This document shows positions 1 to 9,785 of a stretch of 64,000 bases of DNA, piece after piece. Under the pieces are notes generated by a model. The model worked only from the letters and a program-made list of their open reading frames with translations, made no database searches and was not told where the DNA came from. The number at the start of each line of letters is the position of its first letter. The stretch's first letter is position 1. Both the position numbers and the translations under genes were made by a program. Source of the DNA: Undaria pinnatifida (lineage: Eukaryota; Sar; Phaeophyceae; Laminariales; Alariaceae); the NCBI GenBank assembly GCA_012845835.1, contig JABAKD010000009.1, positions 11,151,785-11,215,784 on the forward strand. The letters are read 5' to 3'.

Positions 1-240
1 GGAGTACAAGCTACCTACCCTCAGAGTCCCGCGCAGCTAGATTGTTGGCAGGTTAGGCCTATCATACGGGCGCGCGCGACAACAACGAGCGCGACAACAA
101 TGCCACCCACTACCAGAACCACGGCGCTGTCGAACAAAGACGCAAGGAGGCGGGTTTTCTTTTTTTTGGCTTCTTCTGTTCTTGTCCTTGGCTTCTCCAT
201 ACCCTCGACGTGTTTTGTGTCTTGTTCGTCAGCAATTTTT

Positions 241-302
241 TTCTTTTCTTTTCTTTTATCCTCCGGCGGATGGGGGGAAATAAAGCTTTAGCTCACCACA
301 CA
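241..302 (+). repeat. Dispersed repeat family 'TCCTCCGGCGG', fragment
   Basis: A T-rich run followed by ATCCTCCGGCGGATGGGG and AATAAAGCTTTAGCTCACCACAC. The same block recurs near 9.38 kb and 9.72 kb on the minus strand, where it continues into sequence that also occurs near 56.28 kb. The palindromic core CCGCCGG-like motif and the conserved AATAAAGCT-TAGCTCACCACAC suggest one end of a dispersed element. The frame through it (ILRRMGxNKAxAHHT) recurs only because the DNA repeats. Confidence 0.55.
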
Positions 303-896
303 GCAAACTCCTCCGATTTGTCCGGTGTCCGCCGTTTGTTTGGTTTAGTTTTGTTATGTGTGGCCTTTCCCCCTTTTTTTTCTGTTCTCTATTTTTTTTC
401 GTGTTTTTCTGTTCAACGTCTACCAGGGGTAGGGAGGCAAAGGTGATAACTGTACAAGCCGGAAGTGTATCGACACCGCAATAATCAAAGATCGCTCGTA
501 AGAACGGGTGAGACAATGCACCGACAACAAATAGTTGTTGTCTTCGGGACCCAGGACACGACTGATAGCTGCCTCGACTCCAAAATGTTTCGAGGTTTGC
601 TTTGCTTTCTGCCTGTTTTGGTGCGTGCATTTTTTTTTTCTTCTTGTCTTTTCTCGAACTTGTTTCGGTTCGCATCTATCCTCCATGCATATCATATACT
701 CCACACATACGTACATACATACATATGAAGTATAGCCATCCATTCTTCCACGTGCTCGGAGCAGTTTTCTTTCTGTCTTTCTCTTAATTTTGTTTGGTTT
801 GCTGCCACTCGAATGATATCTGCCTGTGCGTATCCAGTGCGTTTGGCAGTGGGATTTCAAAATCTCCTCGCGGCATTTTCCAAGTACTATATGCTA
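303..896. other. No gene seen; T-rich intergenic sequence
   Basis: Pyrimidine tracts and a short (TACA)n run near 711-724. All open frames are short and low in complexity. I see no splice-flanked coding block on either strand. Confidence 0.5.
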
Positions 897-1027
897 TCCC
901 TGTCTCGCAGTTTGTGACCGCAGGGCTCGTACCATAATCACGGGGAGATTTTTGACTGGCATGGACACTGGACGTGTTAGGTGCCGATGGGGAGAGGGAA
1001 GTGAACGCCAAGAACACACCCATGTAT
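897..1027 (+). repeat. Dispersed repeat H, copy 1
   Basis: Shares an ordered set of blocks with 13312-13432: a GCAGTT-GTGACC-CAG-GCTCG block, a G-rich spacer, GGACACTGG and a CCAAGAACACAC block. The two copies are clearly diverged. The GGACACTGG-TTGTGCTGGATGTATGAG portion also appears in reverse near 18.36 kb. Function is unknown and the ends are not defined. Confidence 0.4.
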
Positions 1028-1306
1028 GGTACATGTAGCGTCCAGAAAAAATAACGACGATGCGAAGGCGTCCTGACAAGTCTTTTTTCGACACCTCACA
1101 CGAAAAATTGTCAAAATGGAAAACTAACAGGAGCGCTGTGATCGCAGGACGATTTAGAAGAAAACAATTTTTTCCCCCAATTTTTTCCATTTTTGATCAG
1201 GCGGTTTTGGAGAACCCCCCCGTGTCCGCTCAACGCTGTAAAACATTATAATTTGTATATTGGGGTTGGCGTTGGTTGGCAAAAACGGCCCGCGACTCGA
1301 CTAACC

Positions 1307-1424
1307 GCAGCACAGCAGCAGCAGTAGTAGTAGCAGCAACCGCCCGGACTAGATTAACTTGAGCAGCAGCAGCACAACAGCAGCAGTAGCAGCAACATAC
1401 AGCAGTAGTAGCAGCAGTACACAT
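1307..1424. repeat. Imperfect CAG/TAG/CAA triplet repeat
   Basis: Long run of CAG, TAG, CAA and similar triplets, interrupted near 1335-1360. The plus-strand poly-Ser and minus-strand poly-Cys/Ala frames through it are artefacts of the triplets. Such triplet richness recurs through the window. Confidence 0.8.
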
Positions 1425-2724
1425 GTGGATCGGATTAGTGTGGGGTTTGGGGGCGTATCGCCCTGGGTCGTTTCGGCCGCGGATCTCGACGTGGGTGCGT
1501 GGGCATGGGTGCAGACAAGGGTAAACCGGCCTGCACTTTGCCGCCGCGCGGACGGTCGCTCGTCGAGGCAGGAGCGAAAGCGTCTGTGGGCGTGGTTGAC
1601 CCGGTGTGTTTATTTTTCTCATGCGGGGTAGATAACACGTGTCCGAATGTAAGAACCGTTTTTACTTGAACAAAAAGACATATCCCGGTATTATATTTCC
1701 GGACAGGGCGGATGCCAGCAGGGGGAGGCTGGGAGGTAGAGGCCGGGAGCAGCCGAGTGTTGGAACGAGCGCCACAGGGCACGGCTTGCATCTCTCCGCG
1801 CGGGAGACTAGGCTCACAGGGGCATAGAGCGGAGAAGCTTGGAAGATGGCGCCGAGCGCGGCGAGGGTAGCAGGCATCGCGAGCGCAGCATGCACGCGAG
1901 TCTCGACCAGGCCAAATATTTATTATTGGGCAGAGTGGAACCATGGGTAGGGCTCAAGGATTTATAACTCCTTATTAGCGATAGCCCAACTCAGGTGTAT
2001 GCACGGTGCCTGCTGTGGCCAAAATCGGGGACATTTCTATTCAGCGTTCGCCACGCGCCCAGGACGCATCTGATTGGCTGAGTGGATCGGTTCTAGGTCT
2101 GTTTCTATCATCGTACGCACATATCATACACGCATACATTTCTGACCACATGCATCAAGTAGCGGCGGGTTCAGGCGGGAACACTATCGGTCTAGCTCTA
2201 CTTTCTACGGGGATAAACGAGGAGTACATCGAGGTTTCGGTTCCCCTCAAACACAGTACCAAAGAGTCGAACACTACCTCCAACTCATGGAAAATCCTAC
2301 CACGTACGCCACACATACCGAAATTGTTGCCGCCAACCAATTAACTATTGTACAACATCCAAGAGCAACTGGCATTGGCCGGTCAACCCTATCCATTACC
2401 ACCTAGTAGTGCAAACACATGTGACATACTACATAGCAACGAGCACTATTCCACGTACAGTACACAGCATCCCCTGACCACTAACAATTCGTTTGCGCGC
2501 ACATCAGTACAACAACGTGCACCCACCGCCATCACACTTCCCGCTGAGTACTACCCCTCTTTCTTTGGAGCACTGCACTAGCTCATGCCACACGTTTCCT
2601 CTTAATAAGAGCACACACAGCAGCAGTGGTGGGTTTATCTGTGAGCACGCGCAACACCATTATTGTTGTTATTATAGGTGGGAAAATATTTTATACGTGT
2701 GTTACCGGTGTCTCCCTTTTCGCC
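1425..2724. other. No recognisable gene
   Basis: Mixed unique sequence. A 112-codon plus-strand frame begins at 2006, downstream of a CCAAT-like ATTGGCTGAG region, but it resembles nothing I know, shows no clear codon bias and has no clear splice sites. I did not call it. Confidence 0.4.
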
Positions 2725-2880
2725 TTGCGACGCCCCCGGGATTTCGCGTTACCCGCATTCCGAAGGGGAACCTTGTACCAAATAAAAAAAGTAATCGACC
2801 GAGAAATACAACCCAAAAGTCCGACCCACGTGGGATTCGAACCCCAGAACTAGGTATGCACACCAAGCCATAATCACGCG
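2725..2880 (-). mobile_element. tRNA-derived SINE-like element
   Basis: Read on the minus strand, a tRNA-like head starts near 2880 with TGGCTTGGTGTGCA (A-box-like). It is followed at the usual distance by GGGTTCGAATCCCACG, an excellent B box. An unrelated tail with a T-rich segment follows to about 2725. Split A and B boxes on a non-tRNA body are the hallmark of a Pol III SINE. The head is close to a tRNA, but I see no convincing acceptor pairing, so it is not called a tRNA gene. Ends are approximate. Confidence 0.5.
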
Positions 2881-3030
2881 TTGATTTTATGATTATTTTT
2901 TGCTGATTTTTAGTGATTAATTTTAAACACGTGATGTGATCAATTGTTGTTGATTGTTGATTACATATCAACTAATAATTGTGGTTAGTTGATTATTGAA
3001 CTTAATCATGACTAGTTGATTATTTTGCCT
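2881..3030. repeat. TGATT-rich AT array, left side
   Basis: Dense TTGATTATTGATTG-type words, with TGATTAATT, GTTGATTGTTGATTA and AGTTGATTATT. The mirror situation occurs at 4148-4325, where the same words lie on the opposite strand (CAATCAATCAATCAG, AAATCATGATTAAATCAAC). The two arrays therefore bracket 3.03-4.15 kb as inverted subterminal-type repeats. Confidence 0.5.
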
Positions 3031-3222
3031 AAAAAGAGGCGTTTTGCATGTAGTAACCGTCGAAAAGTTGCCTGCGGCGCAACCAAAAGGGACCCATAGC
3101 CAGCGGCTTCTTCCCACGAGACACGTGCGCGAGTGCACCATCCACTTGCAGACTACAGCAGCAGGACGGACCACACGTGATGCAGCACACGCGACCCACG
3201 ACCTACAGCACAAACGCCGTGA

Positions 3223-3381
3223 GGTGCCGGAAGCGGTGCAGACGGTGTTGGCAGTGGTGCAGGCAGCGGTGCAGGCAGCAATACTGGCGGCGCAAGCACC
3301 GGTGATGCAATGGACGATGATGGCGATTCCGCCTCGAGCAGTACCAGCAGCAGTGTCGTACGTGTATCTGGACCGAAGTAG
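3223..3381 (+). other. Gly/Ser/Ala-rich open frame, possible coding remnant
   Basis: After an in-frame TGA the frame reads 52 codons rich in G, A and S (GSGAGSGAGSNTGGAS), then an acidic DAMDDDGDSASSSTSSS stretch, to TAG at 3379-3381. It has no initiator Met near its start, so it could only be a last-exon piece or a decayed fragment. Low-complexity triplets could equally produce it by chance. It lies inside the region bracketed by the TGATT arrays. No function can be proposed. Confidence 0.18.
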
Positions 3382-3606
3382 CACATTGCCACGGTAGCCC
3401 GCAAGTATCTTTGCGGTCCAAGCGTCATTTGCCGCATCCGAACACGTCGTCTCCGTAGGCGGACTTGTCGTTACCAAGAAACGTAATCGTATGGGCCGGG
3501 AAAGGGTGGGAGATATCAGTTTCCTTCATGGAGACAGGAATCACAAAAACTATGGCAGAAGGTGTTGCTGCCATTTCCTGGAGTACCACCCATCAGGTCG
3601 TACGGG

Positions 3607-3812
3607 TTTGTCTTGTAAAGAATCGACTTGCGGAAACCGCAAGAGCGCAAGTTTGCAACACCCGATGAAAAATCGACGGGCAGTGGGATTGCTGAACCAT
3701 ATGCGCGATAAAAACTCAAAGGCAAGAACCGGGGGGGAGAAGGGACGACACCTGTGACCACGGCTTGTCCAGAAACTGGAAAGTACAAGTGTGAAAGAAT
3801 GAAATAAAAAAG
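3607..3812 (+). mobile_element. SINE-I, 3' fragment
   Basis: Matches the body and tail of the two full copies (4783-5100 and 35840-36150): GACTTGCGGAAA-CGC-GAGCG, GATGAAAAATCGACG, CAGTGGGATTGCTGAACC, then GACACCTGTGACCACGG, CCAGAA-CTGGAAAG and an A-rich tail. The tRNA-like head is missing, as expected for a 5'-truncated retroposed copy. Confidence 0.8.
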
Positions 3813-4147
3813 GGGTGGTCTGGAAACTGGTAACTACTGATTCCAGCGCGGGTGAGGCTGTTGGCAACTAGGCATGCACGCCATTCAAGGCATCGAAAAC
3901 ACGCGAATGGTGGGACCTTACCGGGGTATGTACCATATGATGGATGTTGTCGAGGCTTAAGTGCTTCCGATGCCTTGAAGTAGTGGAACCTTCATGTTGT
4001 TGAACGTACTTCTATCGTCGCATTGGACGGTACGCTGCCCTCAGGAGAGCGTGTGGGGGAAGGGACATCGTGCCCTAGTGGAACACGGTCTCCTTCGCGA
4101 AGCTGGGGCCGGAATATACGAAATAAACGGTTGAAAACCGCCAATAC

Positions 4148-4325
4148 CCAACCAACAATCACAATCAATCAATCAGAACATCATCGTGCAGCTGATTGTG
4201 TCGATTTCAATCAGCAAATCATGATTAAATCAACCCCGAAAAAGAGTTGAAGTACATCCAAATCATGATTAAATCAACCCGGTTTGAACAGATTAATCAA
4301 CAATCAAATCAAACACGAAAATAGT
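4148..4325. repeat. TGATT-rich AT array, right side (inverted)
   Basis: AATC words dominate, including two copies of AAATCATGATTAAATCAACC about 60 bp apart. On the minus strand this is the same word set as 2881-3030. No protein frame spans it. Confidence 0.5.
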
Positions 4326-4339
4326 TCGTGTACATAATG

Positions 4340-4418
4340 TACATGTCTATCCAAAACCAACTCTATTAATAGTGTAGCGTTCAGGGTAACCGCTAGACCG
4401 CCGGAGCGACGGCGATGT
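4340..4418 (-). mobile_element. SINE-II, 5' head fragment
   Basis: Minus-strand reading gives GGCGGTCTAGCGGTTACCCT, then ATTAATAGAGTTGG. This matches the A-box side of the SINE-II copies at 21.9 kb and 35.8 kb (GTGGTCTA-AGTGGTTACCCT, ATTAATA-AGCGTTGG). The B box and body are absent. Confidence 0.5.
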
Positions 4419-4782
4419 TAGATACCGAAATGTTTACCGTTATCTTGAGACTTGGTGACTACCAGCAAGGAACGGCACAAACTTTACCAACGCGCCGGTG
4501 TTGGCGAAGAGAGCGAAGCTGTCGCAGGGGCAGCTAGCTGGTCTTTGGGGGGTAACGCGGTAGCCATGCTGCTGTCCGTAGTCCCCTTGAGCGGCAAATC
4601 AAAGAGGTTCGTCTATCTCATCAAAAAAAAAAAAAAAAGCAGGTGTGAGCACGACAAATCGAACGGTTGAAACTCAACTTTGCAAGCTGCGAGGTACGTT
4701 AGATCTGTGTTTCATTTATGACATGGTGTTTGTGAATTAAACCTGGTTGTTCGCGCGTGTTCTATATTTTGTCCTCATGAAG

Positions 4783-5100
4783 TTTATTTTCTTCTTTCAC
4801 ACACGAATACTTTCCAGCTTCTGGACAAGCCGTGGTCACAGGTGTCGTCCCTTCTCCCCTCCAGTTCTCGCCTGCAATTCTTATCGCGCATAGGGTTCAG
4901 CAATCCCACTGCTCGTCGATTTTTCATCGAGTCTTCTAACTCACGCTCTCGCGCTTTTACGCAAGTCAATTTGTGCCCAAGAAAAAGTCCCCACGAATGT
5001 ATACGAGTATGAACTCGGGGGGATTCGAACTCACGAAACTGACCCATACCAGACTCAAGGATAACCTTATTCGCCACCGCGGCGACCGGCTGAAGGATAT
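4783..5100 (-). mobile_element. SINE-I, near-full tRNA-derived copy
   Basis: On the minus strand the element opens near 5100 with GGTCGCCGCGGTGGCGAATAAGG (A-box region). It has TGAGTTCGAATCCCCCCGAG as B box about 55 bp later. The conserved SINE-I body follows (ACTTGCGTAAAAGCGCGAGAG, GATGAAAAATCGACGAGC, GGGTTCAG-region, GACACCTGTGACCACGG, CCAGAAGCTGGAAAG) and then an A/T-rich tail. Length is about 320 bp. The sister copy at 35840-36150 aligns along its whole length. A short SPR-like piece (GTCAGGGTCAACAGGATGATT) abuts the head at 5110-5155. Confidence 0.85.
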
Positions 5101-5483
5101 TGGGCGGTGACCCCCCTGGATGTTGTCAGGGTCAACAGGATGATTCTCCAATTTCATTTATTTTGGTCCGAAATTATCTAGTACCTGGTAGTAAATAAGA
5201 TATGAGTAAAATACTGCGTTTCCTCTACTCGACGAGCCAATCAAAAGCTGCTACACGTCAGACGTGCAGCGGTAGTATCGCAGCATTCGTTTGTGTCGAT
5301 CAGCATTCGTTTCGGTAGATCCCGCCTGGGATCCCAGCATTCAGCTCTACGGTTGGCCACAACGTGGCACAAACCAATGCTGCATTAATTCGTTGTACGC
5401 TATTACTACAATGCTGATTTTACAACAATATTTCGGCGCTATGGTCCACAACATTCAACCATACGTACTTCACGCACAGCCTA

Positions 5484-6587
5484 AGTCGACGCGCGGAGGA
5501 GGAAGGAGGTGCAGAGATTGTGCGGTATGCTGTACGCGGACGATGCGGACATCGTATCGCGATCATCAGAAGGGCTGGAGAGGATGATGACGGTGATCGT
5601 GATTGCGTGCTCGGCGTTCGGATTTATGGTCTCCGAGGCGAAAACAGAGATCATGTGCCGGCGAACCAACGGCGGGGAGAAGGCGTCGTTCACAATCAAT
5701 CCAGCCGGCCAGTTAGTTATACAAACAAACAATTGAATTTGTGTACTTGGGCGGGGCTATCAGCGCTGACAGAGACCTTAGCATTGAAATAACGCGGCGG
5801 CTTCAGAGGGCCTGGGCGTGCTTCCAGCGGTACAAGATGGAAATCTACGATCGCCGGGTGTGTGCTTACGGTTGAAGGTGCGGTTGCTGAAAGCCGAGGT
5901 GATCGAGACACTGCTTTACGGTTGCCATGACGTGGAGCCCGAACAAGCCTGACTATGGCAGGCTACGACGGGTTCACTACTCCATGCTCCTCCGATGCTT
6001 CGAATGGCGGAAACGGAAGCGCGACGACCACACCCTAACGTACGCGGATGCGCTTGCCAGGACAGCTTCCGGTAGCATAGAGGCGATAGTGCGCAAACGG
6101 AGGATACTGTTTGCGGGATTCGTAGCACGTATGGGGGAGGAGCGTCTGCCACAGAGGGGTAATGTTTGGGGAGCTTGTTGGGGGTAATGGCTACTCAGGG
6201 GGGCAAGGGAAGGACTGGATGGCTCATCTGAAGGAGGATATGTCGGTCTTTGGAGAGAAATTCGAAGGGGGGCGAAAGGCTGCTCAGAAGGCTGGCAGAT
6301 GGTTTCGACGAGTAGCAGAGCGAGCCGAGTTGTTCATGCGGAATTGGCATGTCACGGAGAGACGCAAAGCTGCAGAGCGACGCGCGAAGGCCGCGGCGGC
6401 GCTATCCACCGTAGGCACCTCTAAGCGGCCGGGGGGAGGGGGGAGGGGAGGAGGGGAGGAGGGGGGGAGGGGGGAGGGGGGTGGAGGGGGAAAGGGGGGG
6501 CGCCATGCGAAGAGATCGAAGTCTGGGTCTGGCCATCATCGTCTTGGAATTTGTGGCCCTTCCAATGGCTGTCACAAGATAGCGTAA
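5484..6587 (+). mobile_element. LINE remnant: reverse transcriptase and C-terminal region
   Basis: The reverse transcriptase palm motif is explicit: LCGMLYADDADIVSRS at 5518-5565, followed by SAFGFMVSEAKTEIMCRR, a common non-LTR RT context. The downstream part continues in other frames: LRRVHYSMLLRCFEWRKRKR, then SIEAIVRKRRILFAGFVARM, ERLPQR and MFGELVGG, ending with KAGRWFRRVAERAELFMRNW near 6290-6350. This C-terminal block is typical of LINE ORF2 copies in stramenopile and other protist genomes. The frame changes at about 5736, again before 5927 and again near 6160, with further stops between, so the copy is a 5'-truncated pseudogene covering only the end of RT and the region after it. No endonuclease domain is visible upstream. 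Confidence 0.8.
6424..6500 (+). repeat. G/A-rich tract in the LINE 3' end
   Basis: Runs of four to seven G separated by single A or T, interrupting the last LINE frame with a poly-Gly stretch. The spacing could form G-quadruplexes on the plus strand. It is low in complexity and probably expanded after insertion. Confidence 0.7.
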
Positions 6588-7069
6588 GACCGCCCTGACT
6601 TCTTCGCCATGTTGCTTCCTCTCCCCAGTGCCTTTGATGATGCACTTGATACCCTCCATGAGCCCAATGCCGTCTTTGGTCAGTTCCAAGGGTATGCTAG
6701 TATGACCTTTTTTTCTCTTTTCCTCTCCTTACTTCCTCTTGTTGCCTTGTCTTTTCTTGATTCTCTTGTCTTTTCTTTTTATTTCCTTTCATTTTTCGAT
6801 TTCTTGTCCTTCCCCCGCCTTTATTTTATTTCATTTCATGTTTTTTTCCCAATTGACTTGCGTCCGTCGTGCGTATGCGTAGTGATAGGTACTACGTGCA
6901 ATATACACGTGGTAGTCTTTCTACGGTGGCAAGCGGTATAAGTCGGTTTTTCCAAGCGCAAGTAGTGAGACGTGTGCACCAACATGGACCTGGCACATCG
7001 TAGGCTGACTCCCGATTTCACTTTGATATGTGTCTGGTGGAGGCATGAATTGCGTCAGCTGTGATATAT
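6588..7069. other. No gene seen; T-rich block
   Basis: TTTTCTT-type pyrimidine sequence between about 6705 and 6850 dominates. The Phe/Leu/Ser-rich frame across it reflects base composition. Confidence 0.5.
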
Positions 7070-7190
7070 TTGTGTACCACCTTTGGTTTGTGTAATGCCC
7101 TGGGGTATTCCTCAGCTCCAGAGTGACTGGAGCCTGTCCTGTGACCACGGACTTGATTTTGCGAGTTAATGTGATAACAACAACTTGCGT
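7070..7190 (+). mobile_element. AAC-tailed repeat, copy 1
   Basis: CCTGGGGTATTCCTCAGCTC, CAGAGT-ACTGGAGCCTGTCC, then TGTGACCACGGACTTGATT and GCGAGTTAATGTGA, ending in AACAAC. The copy at 8250-8398 is nearly identical and ends in a longer (AAC)n. A related 3' end (GTAAATGTGAGAATAACAAC) lies at 7350-7430. A constant body with a variable simple 3' tail suggests a short retroposon. Confidence 0.6.
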
Positions 7191-7349
7191 ATGCGATTCA
7201 AATATTCGTCATACGTTTGTTTTCCATTTGCCCACAAATGCAACATCAAACATTCATGCATTCATCATTCGTCAGTATTCGCGATCTGCTGACATCACTC
7301 CTTGTCCACGATTAACCCCATTGGAACTGCACTCACGTTTAAAGGGACA

Positions 7350-7430
7350 CACTACGATCTCCAATTAACCGAGTAAATGTGAGAATAACAACATCAACAA
7401 CGACAACGACAGCAACAACAACAACATATC
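7350..7430 (+). repeat. AAC-tailed repeat, 3' end only
   Basis: Only the last ~20 bp of the body (GTAAATGTGAGAATAACAAC) and a degenerate AAC/GAC tail are present. I infer family membership from that end. Confidence 0.4.
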
Positions 7431-7729
7431 ATAGCAAATGTGTCGAATCGTACTCACCTCAAACCTTGTGTGACCTTTCCTTCGCAATTTGTCACAAAAT
7501 ACGGGTCATGAAACAAAAAAGTGTTCGCGTCGGTCGCGTGTGTGTGCTATAACAGATCATAGATGACACCTTTGGGGAGGTGCTACGATGGAGTTGGGAA
7601 GATGTGGTACATGAGAAAGGTCGCCTTACTGTTACAGCAGTAACGTCAACCTGCCGTTTGCGTGGTGACAGGAAAAAATATACTGTACGTGAAAGTTCTG
7701 CTAGAGTCTGAAGTATTACTCGTAAAAAA

Positions 7730-7922
7730 AAATCAAACACACTCCAGCTGTAAGATCGAAGATTTTGTCGAAACTCATATCGTATTTGCAAGCTGTGTGC
7801 GTATTACTCCGATCGCGCGCATTACTGGGTGTGTGTCCTTATTGAAGGAATAGGTCGGCGACTCCCCTTAGAACTAGCTTGTACCAGGGTCAACAAGGTG
7901 ATGTTAATCAGTCTTTTCACGG
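7730..7922 (-). mobile_element. SPR repeat, copy (7.8 kb)
   Basis: Reads CACTCCAGCTGTAAGATCG, then GAAGATTTTGTCGAAACTCAT, GCAAGCTGTGTG, the GATCGCGCGCATTAC block, GTGTCCTTATTGAAGGA-TAGGTCGGCGACTCCCCTTA and CCAGGGTCAACA-GGTGATGTTAATCAGTC. All blocks are in SPR order, so the copy is close to full length. It runs directly into a G-run. Confidence 0.8.
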
Positions 7923-8110
7923 AAAAGGGGGGGGGGGGGGATTTCCAACATTTTAGGTCGTAAAACGTGTACCTGGTACGTACTTGTAGGAGCTTCCTGT
8001 ACGCGTGATGATATATAGTATTCACGTCCAGGCGATGGTGGGGGTGACGGGGAAGGAGATGGGAAGGGGCGGGGGAGGTTAATTTGAACTTGACCAAATA
8101 AATGAACATC
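7923..8110. repeat. G-rich module linked to SPR
   Basis: A 14-G run, then TTTAGGTCGTAAAACGTGTA, TAGGAGCTTCCTGTACGCGTG and CAGGCGATGGTGGGGGTGACGG. The same ordered words (TAGGTC, AGCTTGC-ATACGCGTGGTG, AGGCGATGGTG) occur on the other strand at 18.42-18.50 kb and on this strand at 50.87-51.2 kb. Confidence 0.5.
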
Positions 8111-8204
8111 GTACGATCGTACAGTATAAAAAAATTTGGGAAAAGGTCATAAGTTGTTGCACGAGTTGTTGTTGTCTCACATGAGTTTTTTTTTTCCTCT
8201 TTAT

Positions 8205-8358
8205 TTTCATACACTTTTATTTTCCAGCTTCTGGACAGGCCATGGTCAAACAGTTACCACCTTGGGTTGTGTGTGTTTTTCCCTGGGGTATTCCTCAGCT
8301 CCAGAGTAACTGGAGCCTGTCCTGTGACCACGGACTTGATTATGCGAGTTAATGTGAG

Positions 8359-8393
<35 letters not shown>

Positions 8394-8515
8394 GTTTTCG
8401 TCCCTTCTGCCCCCCGGTCCTCGCCTTCAATTCGTATCACGCATAGGGTTCAGCAATCTCACTGCTCGTCGATTTTTCATCCAGTGTTGCCAACTCACGC
8501 TCTCGCGGTTTACTC
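8205..8515 (-). mobile_element. SINE-I, 3' part, split by an AAC-tailed repeat
   Basis: The SINE-I tail is seen at 8210-8249 (TTTTCCAGCTTCTGGACAGG-CATGGTCA). The body resumes at 8399 with CGTCCCTTCTGCCCC and continues through GGGTTCAGCAATC and GATTTTTCATC to CACGCTCTCGCGGTTTA near 8511. Everything between is the AAC-tailed repeat, which therefore inserted later. Confidence 0.75.
8250..8398 (+). mobile_element. AAC-tailed repeat, copy 2, nested in SINE-I
   Basis: Body as in the 7.1 kb copy, with an (AAC)11-like tail at 8359-8393. The tail end meets SINE-I sequence at 8399. No clean target-site duplication is visible, and about 9 bp of SINE-I appear to be lost. Confidence 0.7.
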
Positions 8516-9299
8516 CGCGGTGAGACATACTGGTAGGAATGTATGCCCGCCAAGTCAACGGGAAGATTGTATCTGTCAACTCGTAAGAAAGAAAACAGCA
8601 AAATCGGAAAACCAGGTGCCAGGTCCGTGGTACATCACATTATATGGATACCATACGATACGTAAGTGGGCATCAGAAAGTGAGAGACGGTCGCCCCGGT
8701 GGTCTTGGTGGTGTGTGTGCACTTCACATTAAACCGGTATTTTCATTCATCGGATAGACGAGCTTCCTGGTTACTGGTTACAAAAATACGAAACGGAGAG
8801 GCACGTTGCAAATACAGCAGTAGTACAACGTAAGGTGATTTGGCCATGCAATGCCAACGACAACGAGCACGCGGGCGAAAAAACAAAACAATATGTAAGC
8901 CAGCACACCAAACTGCTGGCCGCAATAAAAAAGAAAAAAAAGATACCTGGAAAAGACACAGTCAAGTTTACTAGAAAAACAAGAAGGAAAAAGGACCAAC
9001 GCATGAATGGGTAGGGTCCACCTACTATTATAACTGGAACAAGCCCGGCAAAAGGCTAATTTCTCTCACGGCCGGCGGTTTTGTTAGTGGGTGAGCTTGC
9101 GCAAGTCCCAAACTACCCGGGATGACGACGTTCCGGGTGGGTACCTGATCCCCAGGGTTCAAGCCGGTTTGACATAGACACAAATCCGTACACAACGAAC
9201 GGCAGCTTGCGCTGCTGGAGTAGTAACGGGGACCGCGGGTAGGGACAGCCTGCGCTGTCGCTACCACCGGAACTGAAGGACACGCCAGGCACACATCGC
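8516..9299. other. No recognisable gene
   Basis: Unique sequence with a purine-rich plus strand near 8930-9000. No homologous frame or splice-bounded block was recognised. Confidence 0.45.
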
Positions 9300-9440
9300 T
9301 GGATTGCGAATGCAATTGAGTGAAATTGACACACCACGTGTATGTAAATATGTGGAGGTGTGATGAGCTTGTATTTTACCCGATACGCCATGCGCCGGAG
9401 GATGAAAAAGGAAAAAAAGGAAAAAAACAACTGTAAAGAA
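9300..9440 (-). repeat. Dispersed repeat family 'TCCTCCGGCGG', copy
   Basis: On the minus strand: TTCATCCTCCGGCGCATGGCG, then a short spacer with TACAAGCTCATCACACCTCCA, CATATTTACATACACGTGG-GTGTGTCAATTTCACTCA and ATTGCATTCGCAA. The same order is seen in the copy at 9645-9785. Confidence 0.55.
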
Positions 9441-9644
9441 ATAAAGAAACAGGACAGCTCGATCAAAGCGCAAAAACGAGGCACAACAGAAAGCCAGCGG
9501 CTACAGACAGCAGTAGCAACACAACAGACAACGCCACCCAACCTACATTGGGGGCAGCAACCGTACTGGGATTATAATAACCTTATTATAGTACTGCGGT
9601 GGTGTCAATACCGTCGTCATCGTCGCACTCATATCGAACACAAA

Positions 9645-9785
9645 GACCCAAAACGTCGGCTGCGAAAGCAACTGAGTTAAATCGACACACGACGCGTATG
9701 AAAATACGTGGAAGTGTGGTGAGCTACAGCTTTATTTTTCCCCATCCGCCGGAGGATAAAAAAAAAAAAAAGAAGCCGACGAACT
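9645..9785 (-). repeat. Dispersed repeat family 'TCCTCCGGCGG', copy
   Basis: Minus-strand order: T-run, ATCCTCCGGCGGATGGGG, AAATAAAGCTGTAGCTCACC, ACACTTCCACGTATTTTCAT, then GTCGTGTGTCGATTTAACTC and AGTTGCTTTCG. It is the best-preserved of the copies seen and overlaps in content with 56250-56350. Confidence 0.6.

Noticed and set aside
2820-2880. Genuine tRNA gene on the minus strand
   Set aside because: The B box is excellent but acceptor and anticodon stems do not form, and a SINE-like body follows.
4784-5077. Minus frame with 'MKNRRAVGLLNPMRDKN', similar to frames at 3.6 kb and 36.0 kb
   Set aside because: The similarity is due to the SINE-I body, which carries tRNA-type promoter boxes and no conserved codon pattern.
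8355-8395. Possible CRISPR-like short repeats
   Set aside because: Simple AAC tail of a retroposon. There are no spacers, and the genome is eukaryotic.
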